Below the pieces are notes generated by a model. That model saw only the letters and a program-made list of their open reading frames with translations. It did not search any database and was not told the origin of the DNA. This document shows, piece after piece, positions 26,553-35,668 of a stretch of DNA of 64,000 nt (its first letter is position 1; each line of letters begins with the position of its first letter). The stretch comes from Streptomyces eurythermus (GTDB taxonomy: Bacteria; Actinomycetota; Actinomycetes; Streptomycetales; Streptomycetaceae). The stretch spans positions 62,001 to 126,000 of the forward strand of contig NZ_BMSK01000001.1 of NCBI RefSeq assembly GCF_014649115.1, written 5' to 3'. Both the position numbers and the translations under genes were made by a program.

Positions 26553-28169
26553 ATGACTTCAGTGGATTCCGTGCGGGCCGGGGGGCGTCGCGCGGCACGG
26601 CAGAGCGGTGGGCGGCGACGGGCCGGGCGGGGCGGAACGGCCGCGCTCGGACTGCTGCCGCTCCCGCCGACGGACAAGGAGAAGTACTCCTACGCGCGAC
26701 GGCACCTGTGGATCCTGACGATCAGCTCGCTGATCAGCTTCTGCTGCCTGGTGCTGAGCCAGTTCAAGCTGGCGGCGTCCACACCGGTGCTGTGGATCTA
26801 CACGCCGCTGCTCGCCTTCACGGTGATCTACTACCTGGTGTCGTTGCGGGTGAACGGCTTCACCCGGGACTTCGACATCGCCCACCACCGGCGGCTGGTG
26901 CAGAACTGGCGGCCCGGGGTGTATCCGACCGTGGACGTGTTCCTGCCGGTGTGCGGTGAGCCCATCGAGGTGCTGCACAACACCTGGCGGCATGTGCGGG
27001 CGATGGCCGACCGGTACCCCGGGGTCTGTGTGCCGTTCGTGCTGGACGACGGCGCGAGCCCCGAACTGGCGGCGATGGCCCGGGACTTCGGCTTCCGCTA
27101 CGGCACCCGGGAGAACCGGGGCTGGTTCAAGAAGGCCGGCAACCTGCACTTCGGCTTCGCCCAGTCCGACGGTGAGTACATCCTCATCCTGGACGCCGAC
27201 TTCACCCCGCGCGCCGATCTGCTGGAGGAACTGCTGCCGTACATGGACGACGATCCGCGGATCGGCATCGTCCAGTCCCCGCAGTACTTCCGGGTGCTCG
27301 ACTCGCAGAACTGGATCGAGCGCGGCGCGGGCGCGGTGCAGGAGCTGTTCTACCGCTCCGTGCAGGTCTCCCGGCAGGGCAGCGACGGCGCCATCTGCGT
27401 CGGCTCCTGCGCGATCTACCGGCGGGCGGCGCTGGAGACCAACGGCGGCACCACGCTGATCGAGCACTCCGAGGACGTGCACACCGGGTTCGATCTGCGC
27501 GGGCTCGGCTGGGACCTCCGGTACGTCCCGGTCGCGGTGTCCACCGGGGTCTGCCCGGACAGCGCGGGCGCCTTCTTCAACCAGCAGTACCGCTGGTGCT
27601 CGGGCTCGATGAGCCTGCTCGGCAGCCGTAAGTTCTGGCAGGCGAAGATCAAGCTGTCCAGCCGGCTGTGCTACATGTCCGGCTTCTTCTACTACATCCA
27701 CACCGCGCTGTTCACCTTCGCGGCCCCGGTCATCCCGATCGTGCTGCTGCTGGTCATGCCGGACAAGCTCAAGGTCGAGCACCTGCTGCTGGTGCTGCCC
27801 AGCATCCTCTACACCACGATCGTCTTCCCGATGTGGCACCGGGCGCCCTACCGCCTGGAGGCCTGGGCGACCCGGATGATGTACGGCTGGGCGCACGTCT
27901 TCGCCATCTGGGACATCCTGCGCAAGAACCGCATGGGCTGGCAGCCGACCGGCTCCTCCGGTGCCAAGAAGAACAAGACGCGGCGGTTCTGGATCGGCAT
28001 GTGGGCGTGGAGCGGTGGCACGGCGCTGGTGTGGGTCACCGCGGCGGTGTACCGGACGTTCACCATGAACGCCCCGGACTTCGCCCTGATCCTGTCCTCG
28101 GGGCTGTTCTACGCGCTGGTCGTCGGCCGGGTGCTGGTGCAGCCGCGGTCCGGGGCGGAGGCCGCCTGA
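26553..28169 (+). CDS. Cellulose-synthase-like GT2 glycosyltransferase
   Basis: A 538-residue inner-membrane processive beta-glycosyltransferase. Two spans near residues 51-98, a cytosolic catalytic domain at about 120-350, then about four C-terminal spans. The processive GT2 signature is complete: VLDDG (Asp165-166), DAD (214-216), EHSED (Asp308) and QQYRW (344-348). It should use a UDP-sugar to build and extrude a beta-linked chain. No PilZ domain is present, so direct c-di-GMP control like BcsA is not indicated. First of five genes; its stop overlaps the next ATG. The N-terminus is very Arg/Gly-rich. Polymer identity cannot be told. Confidence 0.92.
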   Translation: MTSVDSVRAGGRRAARQSGGRRRAGRGGTAALGLLPLPPTDKEKYSYARRHLWILTISSLISFCCLVLSQFKLAASTPVLWIYTPLLAFTVIYYLVSLRVNGFTRDFDIAHHRRLVQNWRPGVYPTVDVFLPVCGEPIEVLHNTWRHVRAMADRYPGVCVPFVLDDGASPELAAMARDFGFRYGTRENRGWFKKAGNLHFGFAQSDGEYILILDADFTPRADLLEELLPYMDDDPRIGIVQSPQYFRVLDSQNWIERGAGAVQELFYRSVQVSRQGSDGAICVGSCAIYRRAALETNGGTTLIEHSEDVHTGFDLRGLGWDLRYVPVAVSTGVCPDSAGAFFNQQYRWCSGSMSLLGSRKFWQAKIKLSSRLCYMSGFFYYIHTALFTFAAPVIPIVLLLVMPDKLKVEHLLLVLPSILYTTIVFPMWHRAPYRLEAWATRMMYGWAHVFAIWDILRKNRMGWQPTGSSGAKKNKTRRFWIGMWAWSGGTALVWVTAAVYRTFTMNAPDFALILSSGLFYALVVGRVLVQPRSGAEAA

Positions 28170-29191
28170 TGCGACTGAGGGAACGATTCCGCATGTCCGG
28201 CGCGGCCTTGGCCTGCGTTCTGGCCGGCGTCCTCGCGCTCGGCGGCTGCTCACTGTTCGGCGACGACTCCGGGGGCTCCTCGGAGTCCGGCGGCGGGTCC
28301 GCCCCGCGCTCCTCGGCGAGCCCCCAGGACATCCCCTACGACGTCACCCCCCTGATCAAGCCGGCGAAGAAGTACTACGGGGCCGCCGTGCCGGGCGCGC
28401 CGATCTCCATGAAGAACATCGACGCGTACACGGCGAAGACCGGCAAGCAGCCCAACCTCATCGAGTACTACGCCGCCTGGGGCGACGGCTTCGACGCCAC
28501 CGGTGTGCGCAACGCCTGGGCCGAGGGCGCCCTGACACTGATGTCCTGGGAGCCCTTCGACACCTCCCTCGCCGACATCGCGGCGGGCAGGTCGGACGCG
28601 TACATCAAGGAGTACGCGACCGCCGTGCGCAAGCTGAACCTGCCCGTGGTGATGGACTTCGCGGACGAGTTCAACGGCCACTGGGAGAAGTGGGGCACGC
28701 ACGACGCGACCCCGGCCCAGTACGTGGCCGCCTGGCGCCACATCCACCAGACCTTCGTCGACGTCGGCGCCACCAACGTCATCTGGGCCTGGGCGCCCAA
28801 CATCGTCAACCCGGTGAAGAACGTACGGCTCAAGCCGTACTACCCGGGTGACGCCTATGTGGACTGGATCGGTCTGGTCGGTTACTTCACGATCGGCCAG
28901 GACAACGCCTTCGACAGCGTCTTCGGGCCGACCCGCGACGAGATCCGCACCTTCACCAGGAAACCGATGCTGCTGCTGGAGACCGCGGCCATGCCCGGCG
29001 AGCGGCGGCGGGCCGATGTCCGCAACCTGTTCGCGGGCGTCACGGCCGACGACGACATGCTCGGTTTCATCTGGTTCGACTACAAAAAGCGCGCCGACTG
29101 GCGGCTGGAGGCGAGCCCGCTGGCGCTGACGGAGTTCAAGCGCCTGGCCGCCGACGACCGTTTCGGCTTCGACGTACGGAAGCCGTCATGA
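28169..29191 (+). CDS. GH26-like glycoside hydrolase lipoprotein
   Basis: A 340-residue lipoprotein: basic N-terminus, hydrophobic segment, lipobox LGGC with Cys27, then a Ser/Gly linker. The catalytic domain (about 55-335) resembles family GH26: acid/base Glu167 in ADEFNGHWEKWG and probable nucleophile Glu271 in PMLLLETA, with IWAWAPN and DWIGLVGYF typical of this clan A barrel. It should cut a beta-linked polysaccharide outside the membrane. Coupled by 1-nt and 4-nt overlaps to the synthase before it and the transferase after it. This suggests trimming or release of the polymer made by the synthase, as BcsZ does for cellulose. Confidence 0.85.
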   Translation: MRLRERFRMSGAALACVLAGVLALGGCSLFGDDSGGSSESGGGSAPRSSASPQDIPYDVTPLIKPAKKYYGAAVPGAPISMKNIDAYTAKTGKQPNLIEYYAAWGDGFDATGVRNAWAEGALTLMSWEPFDTSLADIAAGRSDAYIKEYATAVRKLNLPVVMDFADEFNGHWEKWGTHDATPAQYVAAWRHIHQTFVDVGATNVIWAWAPNIVNPVKNVRLKPYYPGDAYVDWIGLVGYFTIGQDNAFDSVFGPTRDEIRTFTRKPMLLLETAAMPGERRRADVRNLFAGVTADDDMLGFIWFDYKKRADWRLEASPLALTEFKRLAADDRFGFDVRKPS

Positions 29192-31170
29192 CCTCTCGTC
29201 CCGAGTACTACACCCCGCAGCCCTACGACCCGTACGCCGAGGAGGAGCAGCAGGGCGGCTGGTTCAACTCCGACGGCTACCTCCCGCACCGGCCGCAGGG
29301 CCACGAGGTCCCGCAGGGCTACCACCAGGCCCCCCAGGGGTACGACACCCCGCAGGACTACGGGGTCGCACACGGGCACCCGGTCCCTCAGGAGTACGAC
29401 ACCGCGCAGGGCTACCACCAGGTCCCCCAGGGGTACGACAGCCCGCAGGGCTACCACCAGGTCCCTCAGGAGTACGACACCGCGCAGGGCCACCACCAGG
29501 TCCCCCAGGAGTACGGCATACCCGAGGGGTACGGGTACGACCCCGGGGCCCACGCCCACCAGCAGCCCGCCGGTCAGCCGGCGTACCCCGGGCAGACCGC
29601 CGAGGAAGAGCCGGCCGCGCCCGCCGAGCCCGGGTACCACGTGCCCGAGACGCCCGAGGTCGGCTGGGACATGGCCGCAAGCCGGCGGCGCGCCTGGGTC
29701 AGCCGGGCCGTGCTGCTGTGCGTGCTGGCCGTCCAGGCCGTGCTCTCGCTGCGCCTGGCCAACACCGCGTTCCAGGACGAGGCCCTCTACCTCGCCGCCG
29801 GCCACGCCGAGCTCCAGCACCTGCTGCACGGCACCCCGCTGCCCATCGACTACGCGGCCTACTTCTCCGGCTCGCCGCAGCTGTACCCGGTGCTCGCCGC
29901 CGCCGTGGACGACGTGCTCGGGCTCACCGGGGCGCGCCTGCTGAGCCTGGCGTTCATGCTGGGCACCACCGGACTGCTGTACTCCTTCACCCGGCGGCTG
30001 TTCAACGAGCGGGCCGCGCTGGCCGGCGCCGCCCTGTTCGCCGTGGTGCAGTCCACGGTCGTCATGGGCTACTTCGCCACCTACGACGCCGCCGCGGTGT
30101 TCCTGCTGGCCCTCGCCACCTGGATCGTCGTACGCACCGACCGGGCGCCGGTGGCCGCCGTACTGCTCGCCGTCCCCGTCGCCGTCCTCGCCGTCGGCGT
30201 GAAGTACGCGGCGGGCCTGTACCTGCCGACCATCGTCGTGCTCGCGCTGCTCACCGGCTGGCCGCACCAGGGGCGCAAGGCGTTCCTGCGGATGCTGCTG
30301 TTCGCGCTCGGCATCGGCGCGCTGCTGGCGGCCGGCATGTACGGCACCGACCTGATGGCCGGTGTGCGGCAGACCACCACCGACCGGGACCACGGCTCCG
30401 ACAGCACCGCCTTCCTGCTCCAGCGGTCCGGCGAGTGGGGCGGGCTGATGTTCCTCACCGCCGTCGGCGGCGCGGTCTCCTATGTGCGGCGCAGCCGGAT
30501 GAACGAGTCCCCGGCCGCCCAGCGGCTCGGCAACCCCGGATGGCGCTGGCGGGCGCTGCTCGGACTGGTGCTGTGCGGCACCGCGCTGCTCGCGCCCGCC
30601 TACCAGATCCACCTGGGCACCGTCGTCTCGCTGTTCAAGCACGTCGGCTTCGGCCTGCTGTTCGCCGCGCCGATGGCCGGGGTGGGCGTCACCCGGCTGA
30701 TCGGCGCCCACTTCCGCTACCCCCAGCTCGGCATCATGCTGTGGACCGCGACGCTCTGCCTCGGCATCTCGCAGGCGGACTGGCGCTTCGGCGTCTGGCC
30801 CGACTCCTCGAAGATGATCCGGGTCATCGACTCCCACGTGGACCGCAAGGGCCACTACCTCGCCTCCACCCCCGAGGTGCCCGTCTACTACCTGCGGGAC
30901 AAGACCAGCCACCGGCAGTGGCAGGGCGTGTTCGCCCTGGAGTACACGGACAAGAAGGGCACGTACCACCAGGGCGACGAGGCCTACCGGGCGGCGCTGC
31001 GCGACGGCGAGTTCGACCTGATCGTCCTGGACGGCCTCACCAACCCCCGGGTGGACACCGTGGTCGCGGACGCGGTCAAGGGCAACCCGCACTACCGGCT
31101 CCTGGCCGACCTGCCCTTCCGCAACTCCAGCGGCACCGGTCACTACCGCATCTGGACCAAGACCTCCTGA
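29188..31170 (+). CDS. GT39/ArnT-like membrane glycosyltransferase with repeat tail
   Basis: A 660-residue protein. Residues 1-150 are a disordered cytosolic tail of Tyr/Gln/Pro repeats (units like YHQVPQGYD), then about ten or more membrane spans from residue 170. The first outside loop carries FQDEALYLAAG, the Asp-Glu pair typical of GT-C enzymes of the GT39/PMT_2 group, which take sugar from polyprenyl phosphate on the outer face. The C-terminal 100 residues are soluble. The DPM1-like gene at the end of the operon could supply its lipid-linked sugar. Overlaps the previous gene by 4 nt (ATGA). The acceptor is unknown; the polymer of the same operon is the natural candidate. Confidence 0.85.
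   Translation: MTSRPEYYTPQPYDPYAEEEQQGGWFNSDGYLPHRPQGHEVPQGYHQAPQGYDTPQDYGVAHGHPVPQEYDTAQGYHQVPQGYDSPQGYHQVPQEYDTAQGHHQVPQEYGIPEGYGYDPGAHAHQQPAGQPAYPGQTAEEEPAAPAEPGYHVPETPEVGWDMAASRRRAWVSRAVLLCVLAVQAVLSLRLANTAFQDEALYLAAGHAELQHLLHGTPLPIDYAAYFSGSPQLYPVLAAAVDDVLGLTGARLLSLAFMLGTTGLLYSFTRRLFNERAALAGAALFAVVQSTVVMGYFATYDAAAVFLLALATWIVVRTDRAPVAAVLLAVPVAVLAVGVKYAAGLYLPTIVVLALLTGWPHQGRKAFLRMLLFALGIGALLAAGMYGTDLMAGVRQTTTDRDHGSDSTAFLLQRSGEWGGLMFLTAVGGAVSYVRRSRMNESPAAQRLGNPGWRWRALLGLVLCGTALLAPAYQIHLGTVVSLFKHVGFGLLFAAPMAGVGVTRLIGAHFRYPQLGIMLWTATLCLGISQADWRFGVWPDSSKMIRVIDSHVDRKGHYLASTPEVPVYYLRDKTSHRQWQGVFALEYTDKKGTYHQGDEAYRAALRDGEFDLIVLDGLTNPRVDTVVADAVKGNPHYRLLADLPFRNSSGTGHYRIWTKTS
29280..29540 (+). repeat. 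In-frame Tyr/Gln/Pro tandem repeats
   Basis: Six or more imperfect units of about 30-36 bp coding for variations of GYHQVPQGYD, DTAQGYHQVPQEY and similar. The reading frame is kept throughout, so the repeat acts at protein level. Array length is likely to vary between strains by recombination or slippage. Confidence 0.75.
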
Positions 31171-31201
31171 CCGCAGGTCCGAAGCGAGAAAGGCCGTCCC
31201 C

Positions 31202-32506
31202 ATGCGGCTCACCGTCATCGGCACCGGCTACCTCGGTGCCACCCACGCCGCCTGCATGGCCGAACTCGGCCACGAGGTGCTCGGCGTCGACGCCGACCCG
31301 GAGAAGGCCGCCGCGCTCGGCGCCGGGCGGGTGCCCTTCCACGAGCCGGGCCTGCCCGAGCTGATCGCGCGGCACACCGCGAGCGGCCGGCTGCGGTTCA
31401 CCACCTCCTTCGCCGAGGCCGGGGCCTTCGGCGAGGTCCACTTCGTCTGCGTGGGCACCCCGCAGCGCGCCGACTCCGGCGCCGCCGACCTGAGCCAGGT
31501 GGACGCGGCCTTCGCCGCCCTGGCCGCGCACGCCGCGCCGGACGCGCTGCTCGTCGGCAAGTCGACCGTGCCGGTCGGCACGGCCGAGCGGCTGGCCCGG
31601 ACGTACGACGCGGAGATCGCCTGGAACCCGGAGTTCCTGCGCGAGGGCCTCGCCGTCCAGGACACGCTGCGCCCGGACCGGCTGGTGTTCGGCGTCGCGT
31701 CGCCGCGCGCCGAGGCCGTGCTGCGCGCCGTGTACGCGCCGGTCCTCGCCGTCGGCACCCCGCTGGTCACCGCCGACTTCGCGACCGCCGAGCTGGTCAA
31801 GACGGCCGCCAACGCCTTCCTCGCCACCAAGATCTCCTTCATCAACGCGATGGCCGAGGTCTGCGAGGCGGCCGGCGGCGATGTGCGCACGCTCGCCGAG
31901 GCCCTCGGCCACGACGACCGGATCGGGCCGGAGTTCCTGAGCGCCGGGCTCGGCTTCGGCGGCGGCTGTCTGCCCAAGGACATCCGCGCCTTCGCACACC
32001 GGGCCGGCGAGCTGGGCGTCCCGCTCAGGCTGCTGCGCGAGGTGGACGCGATCAACATGCGGCGCCGGGACCGGGTGGTGGAGCTGGCCCGCGAGCAGTG
32101 CGGGGGAGCGGTGCTCGGCGCCCGGGTCACCGTCCTCGGCGCCGCCTTCAAGCCCGGCTCGGACGACATCCGCGACTCGCCCGCGCTGGCCGTGGCCGCC
32201 CGGCTGCGGCTGGAGGGCGCCGACGTCACCGTGTACGACCCGGTGGCCGCGGACAACGCGCGCAAGGCGTTCCCGCTGCTGGGATACGCGGGGACCGTCG
32301 AGGACGCGCTGCGCGGGGCCGACCTGGTCCTGCATCTGACCGAGTGGCCGCAGTTCCGGGAGATCGACCCGGAGCGGGCGGCGACGCTGGTGGCCCGGCC
32401 GCGGATCGTGGACGGGCGAGGGGGGCTCGACGCGGACCGCTGGGCCGCGGCGGGCTGGCGGTTCCGGGCACCGGGCAGGCCGGTGCCCGCAGGGGAGGGA
32501 CAGTGA
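31202..32506 (+). CDS. UDP-glucose/GDP-mannose 6-dehydrogenase family protein
   Basis: A 434-residue NAD-dependent enzyme oxidising a nucleotide sugar to its uronic acid, most likely UDP-glucose to UDP-glucuronate. N-terminal Rossmann motif VIGTGYLG (residues 5-12), CVGTPQ (83-88), STVPVGTAE, WNPEFLREG, active-site Cys256 in GFGGGCLPKD, and a C-terminal GAAFKPGSDDIRDSPAL. GAAAGG precedes the ATG. It sits 31 nt after the GT39-like gene and overlaps the next. It suggests that the cluster's polymer contains, or is decorated with, uronic acid. GDP-mannose as substrate cannot be excluded. Confidence 0.9.
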   Translation: MRLTVIGTGYLGATHAACMAELGHEVLGVDADPEKAAALGAGRVPFHEPGLPELIARHTASGRLRFTTSFAEAGAFGEVHFVCVGTPQRADSGAADLSQVDAAFAALAAHAAPDALLVGKSTVPVGTAERLARTYDAEIAWNPEFLREGLAVQDTLRPDRLVFGVASPRAEAVLRAVYAPVLAVGTPLVTADFATAELVKTAANAFLATKISFINAMAEVCEAAGGDVRTLAEALGHDDRIGPEFLSAGLGFGGGCLPKDIRAFAHRAGELGVPLRLLREVDAINMRRRDRVVELAREQCGGAVLGARVTVLGAAFKPGSDDIRDSPALAVAARLRLEGADVTVYDPVAADNARKAFPLLGYAGTVEDALRGADLVLHLTEWPQFREIDPERAATLVARPRIVDGRGGLDADRWAAAGWRFRAPGRPVPAGEGQ

Positions 32507-33249
32507 TGGCACAGAGCGAGGCCCGGGTCACCGTGGTCATGCCGACGTACAACGAGGCGGCGAATCTGCCGGGCATGGCCGAGGCCGTGCTCGGGCTGCC
32601 GTTGGACGGGCTCCAGTTGAAGATCGTCGACGACTCCAGCCCGGACGGCACCGGGCGGATCGCCGAGGAGCTGGCCGAGAAGTACAACGGCGCCGGCCGC
32701 ACCCGGATGAGCGTGCTGCACCGCACCGAGAAGGACGGGCTGGGCCGGGCGTACACCGCCGGGATGTCCGCCGCGCTGGACGAGGGCGCCGAGTACGTCG
32801 TCCAGATGGACGCCGACGGCAGCCACCCGGTGGAGGCGGTGCCCCGCATGCTCCAGGCGGCCCTGGACTCCGGCGCCGGGCTGGTGGTCGGCAGCCGGTA
32901 CGTCGAGGGCGGCTCGCTGGACGAGGAGTGGGGCGCCCACCGGGTGCTGCTGTCCCGGTTCGCCAACCGGTACGCGCGCGCCATCCTCGGCACCGACATC
33001 CAGGACATCACGGCCGGGTTCAACCTGTGGTCGGCGCGGACCCTGCGGGACGTCGGCCTGGCGTCCCTGGACAGCGCCGGCTACAGCTTCCAGGTGGAGC
33101 TGAAGTACCGGGCCGTCCGGGCCGGGCACACGGCCGTGGAGATCCCCATCCGGTTCACCGAGCGCACCGAGGGCGAGTCCAAGATGACGCTGCGCACCCA
33201 GCTGGAGTCGGCCGTGCTGCCGCTGCGGCTGCGGATGAAGCGGTACTAG
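32506..33249 (+). CDS. Polyprenyl-phosphate mannosyl/glucosyltransferase (DPM1-like GT2)
   Basis: A 247-residue soluble or peripheral GT2: VVMPTYNEAANL, VDDSSPDGTGRIAEEL, then QMDADGSHPVEAVPRML (DxD) and a C-terminal RFTERTEGESKMTLRTQLES typical of dolichol/polyprenol phosphate mannose synthases. It transfers hexose from a nucleotide sugar to polyprenyl phosphate at the cytosolic face. Membrane spans of the bipartite actinobacterial form are absent. It overlaps the dehydrogenase stop by 1 nt. As the partner for the GT39-like enzyme in this operon it completes a lipid-linked sugar route. Mannose versus glucose is not decidable. Confidence 0.9.
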   Translation: MAQSEARVTVVMPTYNEAANLPGMAEAVLGLPLDGLQLKIVDDSSPDGTGRIAEELAEKYNGAGRTRMSVLHRTEKDGLGRAYTAGMSAALDEGAEYVVQMDADGSHPVEAVPRMLQAALDSGAGLVVGSRYVEGGSLDEEWGAHRVLLSRFANRYARAILGTDIQDITAGFNLWSARTLRDVGLASLDSAGYSFQVELKYRAVRAGHTAVEIPIRFTERTEGESKMTLRTQLESAVLPLRLRMKRY

Positions 33250-33309
33250 CGGCCGGGGCGGCTGCCGGCCGGGGCGGCGACCGGCCGGTGCGGCCGCCGG
33301 GCGGGCCGG

Positions 33310-34185
33310 CTACCGGGCGGCGGCCTCGGCCTGCTCCTGGCCGCGGCGGTGGATCTGGTTCACGGTGAACTGGGCCAGGCCGTTGCCGGCGCCGAAGACG
33401 TCGGTGTCCTTCTTCGTGACGTCCTTGCCGGTGGTGAAGCCGGAGATCGTGAAGTAGGCGTAGCGGCCGTAGGCGTTGCGCGTGGAGCGGCAGAACGCCC
33501 CGTCGCAGAAGGGCTTGACGCCGCCCTTGCCGAACAGCGAGCGGACGATGGACCGGTCGTCGGTCTGCGCCTTGGCCCGGCCGGCCTGCGCCGCGTTGTC
33601 GAAGACGGCGACGCCCACGGTGACCGCGATGTCGCCGTGGGTGTAGGTGGCGCGCAGCAGACGGGTGCAGCCGTTGTTCGTGAGGATGCCCGGCAGGGTG
33701 CCGCCGGCGACCGAGGCGCAGCCGGAGGTGTCGTCCGTGGCGCCCTTCGTGTACACGGTGTCGCCGAGCGTGAGCTGCTTGCCGGGGAAGAGCGTGTCGG
33801 GGCCGAGCGGAGCGGTGTCCTTCTTGGCGCTGGATATGAAGTCCGCCGGGTTCAGCGGCGGTGGCGCGCTGGTCGGCTCGAAGGACGGCGTCCCGGAGGC
33901 CGTGCCGGGTATGGAGGCGGTGGCGGGCAGGTTGCTCGGGCCGGCCTCGGGGTCACCGCCGTTCGCGGAGACCACGGCCACGGCGACCGCGGTGCCTATC
34001 GCGACCGCGGCCAGCGCACCGCCGGCTATGAACAGCAGCTTGCGGCGCTTGTTCCGGGTCTCGGAGGCCTCGGCGAGCGCGGCCCAGTCGGGCGTCCCGT
34101 CGTCTTCTCCGCTGTTCCACGGCTGCTGGGAATGCGGTTTCCAGGGATCCCACTGAGACTGGGGTCCCCCCTGCCCGTAACTCAT
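33310..34185 (-). CDS. Conserved membrane-anchored protein of unknown function
   Basis: About 291 residues: Gln/Trp-rich cytosolic N-terminus (SYGQGGPQSQWDPWKPHSQQ), a single span at about residues 50-72 (KLLFIAGGALAAVAIGTAVA), a Pro/Ser/Thr-rich linker and an outside domain with four or five Cys (SGCASV, NNGCTRL, PFCDGAFCR) likely in disulfides. ATG 34185 is preferred; ATG 34194 would add three residues, and neither has a clear ribosome binding site. Convergent with the glycan cluster and divergent from rplM. Possible sensing or cell-wall role, but no domain was recognised. Confidence 0.75.
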   Translation of the reverse strand: MSYGQGGPQSQWDPWKPHSQQPWNSGEDDGTPDWAALAEASETRNKRRKLLFIAGGALAAVAIGTAVAVAVVSANGGDPEAGPSNLPATASIPGTASGTPSFEPTSAPPPLNPADFISSAKKDTAPLGPDTLFPGKQLTLGDTVYTKGATDDTSGCASVAGGTLPGILTNNGCTRLLRATYTHGDIAVTVGVAVFDNAAQAGRAKAQTDDRSIVRSLFGKGGVKPFCDGAFCRSTRNAYGRYAYFTISGFTTGKDVTKKDTDVFGAGNGLAQFTVNQIHRRGQEQAEAAAR

Positions 34186-34244
34186 GGGGCGCATCTTAGA
34201 CGGGGGCCCGGTGACACGGGGGCCGTGCGGCGGACCGCCTCGTT

Positions 34245-34274
34245 TTGACCCGCCCGGGGGCCAGCCGGTAACCT
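34245..34274 (+). promoter_or_regulatory. rplM-rpsI promoter
   Basis: TTGACC (34245-34250), 18-nt spacer, TAACCT (34269-34274): a good vegetative promoter. The leader is about 170 nt and carries a CCCACG...CGTGGG hairpin (34354-34359 with 34380-34385), possibly related to L13-type leader control. Confidence 0.65.
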
Positions 34275-34453
34275 GCTTCTTCGTTGTGTATTGGCTTGCT
34301 CATTCTCACGGGACGGGCCCTTACACCGGTCCACCGGGCCGATGACCAGCGACCCCACGCACGCGGTTTGCGTCGCCGCCGTGGGTCAAGGCTGTCGTGA
34401 TCGTTTCGGTGACCTTGTTTAGGACCATTCACTCGAAGCGAAGGCTACGAACC

Positions 34454-34897
34454 GTGCGTACGTACAGCCCCAAGCCCGGCGATGTGACGCGCCAGTGGCA
34501 CGTCATCGACGCTCAGGACGTTGTCCTGGGCCGTCTCGCCACCACTGCTGCGACCCTCCTCCGGGGCAAGCACAAGCCGATCTACGCGCCGCACGTCGAC
34601 GCTGGTGACTTCGTCATCATCATCAACGCCGACAAGGTGCACCTGTCCGGCAACAAGCGGACCCAGAAGATGGCCTACCGCCACTCCGGCTACCCGGGTG
34701 GTCTGCGCTCCGTCCGTTACGACGAGCTGCTGGACAAGAACCCGGAGAAGGCCATCGAGAAGGCCGTCAAGGGCATGCTCCCCAAGAACTCCCTGGGCCG
34801 TCAGATGCTCTCGAAGCTGAAGGTCTACAAGGGTGACCAGCACCCGCACGCGGCCCAGCAGCCGGTGCCGTTCGAGATCACCCAGGTCGCGCAGTAA
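34454..34897 (+). CDS. rplM: 50S ribosomal protein L13
   Basis: A 147-residue protein starting at GTG 34454, giving [20 protein letters not shown], then [20 protein letters not shown] and [20 protein letters not shown]. It is an early 50S assembly protein. GAAGG lies 10 nt upstream of the start. The S9 gene follows after 42 nt. Confidence 0.98.
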   Translation: MRTYSPKPGDVTRQWHVIDAQDVVLGRLATTAATLLRGKHKPIYAPHVDAGDFVIIINADKVHLSGNKRTQKMAYRHSGYPGGLRSVRYDELLDKNPEKAIEKAVKGMLPKNSLGRQMLSKLKVYKGDQHPHAAQQPVPFEITQVAQ

Positions 34898-34939
34898 GTC
34901 CGGCCACCCCCTAAGACTGAACAGAATCTGAGGAGAATC

Positions 34940-35452
34940 GTGGCCGAGACCACTGCCGAGCAGCCGCTCGAAGAGCTTGACATCGACAGCTACACCACCG
35001 AGTCCGAGGTCCCCGTCGAGGGCGAGTACACCTCGGAGTCCCTGGCCTCCCGCTTCGGCGAGCCGCAGCCGGCCGCCGGCCTGGGCCGCCGCAAGAACGC
35101 CATCGCCCGCGTCCGGATCGTCCCGGGCACCGGCAAGTGGAAGATCAACGGTCGCACCCTCGAGGACTACTTCCCGAACAAGGTGCACCAGCAGGAAGTC
35201 AACGAGCCGTTCAAGGTGCTGGAGCTCGACGGTCGTTACGACGTCATCGCCCGCATCGCCGGTGGCGGTGTCTCCGGCCAGGCCGGTGCGCTGCGTCTCG
35301 GTGTCGCCCGCGCGCTGAACGAGGCCGACGTCGACAACAACCGCGGCCCGCTGAAGAAGGCCGGCTTCCTCAAGCGCGACGACCGTGCGGTCGAGCGCAA
35401 GAAGGCCGGTCTGAAGAAGGCCCGCAAGGCTCCGCAGTACAGCAAGCGCTAA
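34940..35452 (+). CDS. rpsI: 30S ribosomal protein S9
   Basis: A 170-residue protein. The acidic N-terminal extension of 40-45 residues ([20 protein letters not shown]) precedes the core [20 protein letters not shown], and the C-terminus [10 protein letters not shown] places its Lys-Arg at the P-site tRNA. GTG start with GAGGAGAATC upstream. Confidence 0.98.
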   Translation: MAETTAEQPLEELDIDSYTTESEVPVEGEYTSESLASRFGEPQPAAGLGRRKNAIARVRIVPGTGKWKINGRTLEDYFPNKVHQQEVNEPFKVLELDGRYDVIARIAGGGVSGQAGALRLGVARALNEADVDNNRGPLKKAGFLKRDDRAVERKKAGLKKARKAPQYSKR

Positions 35453-35501
35453 GCTTCGCTGCCTGCTCGTACGTGGTACGGGCTTCGGCCCCGCGTACTC
35501 C

Positions 35502-35541
35502 GAACGCCCCGGCGGCACGCCACATGTGCCCCGGGGCGTTC
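35502..35541 (+). terminator. rplM-rpsI terminator
   Basis: GAACGCCCCGG (35502-35512) pairs with CCGGGGCGTTC (35531-35541), extended inwards by GGCAC/GTGCC after a one-base bulge, giving a 16-bp stem with loop GCCACAT. Tail GCTTATCCC is weak in T but the stem is very stable. Confidence 0.8.
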
Positions 35542-35668
35542 GCTTATCCCAGCCAAGGGCGTATAACGGCACAAGACGCTCAAAGGCTTGTGTGATCGGA
35601 TACCGGGTCGCCTGCCACCCGACGCGGCGCGGTCCGCTTCCGACAACGATGCTTCCTCAGGAGGACAA

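Noticed and set aside
29280..29540. CRISPR-like array
   Set aside because: Units are contiguous, imperfect, and keep an open reading frame coding for Tyr/Gln repeats; there are no spacers and no cas genes.
29080..31224. A 714-codon minus-strand frame opposite the GT39-like gene
   Set aside because: Composition is that of an antisense shadow; the plus-strand product has membrane spans and repeats in frame.
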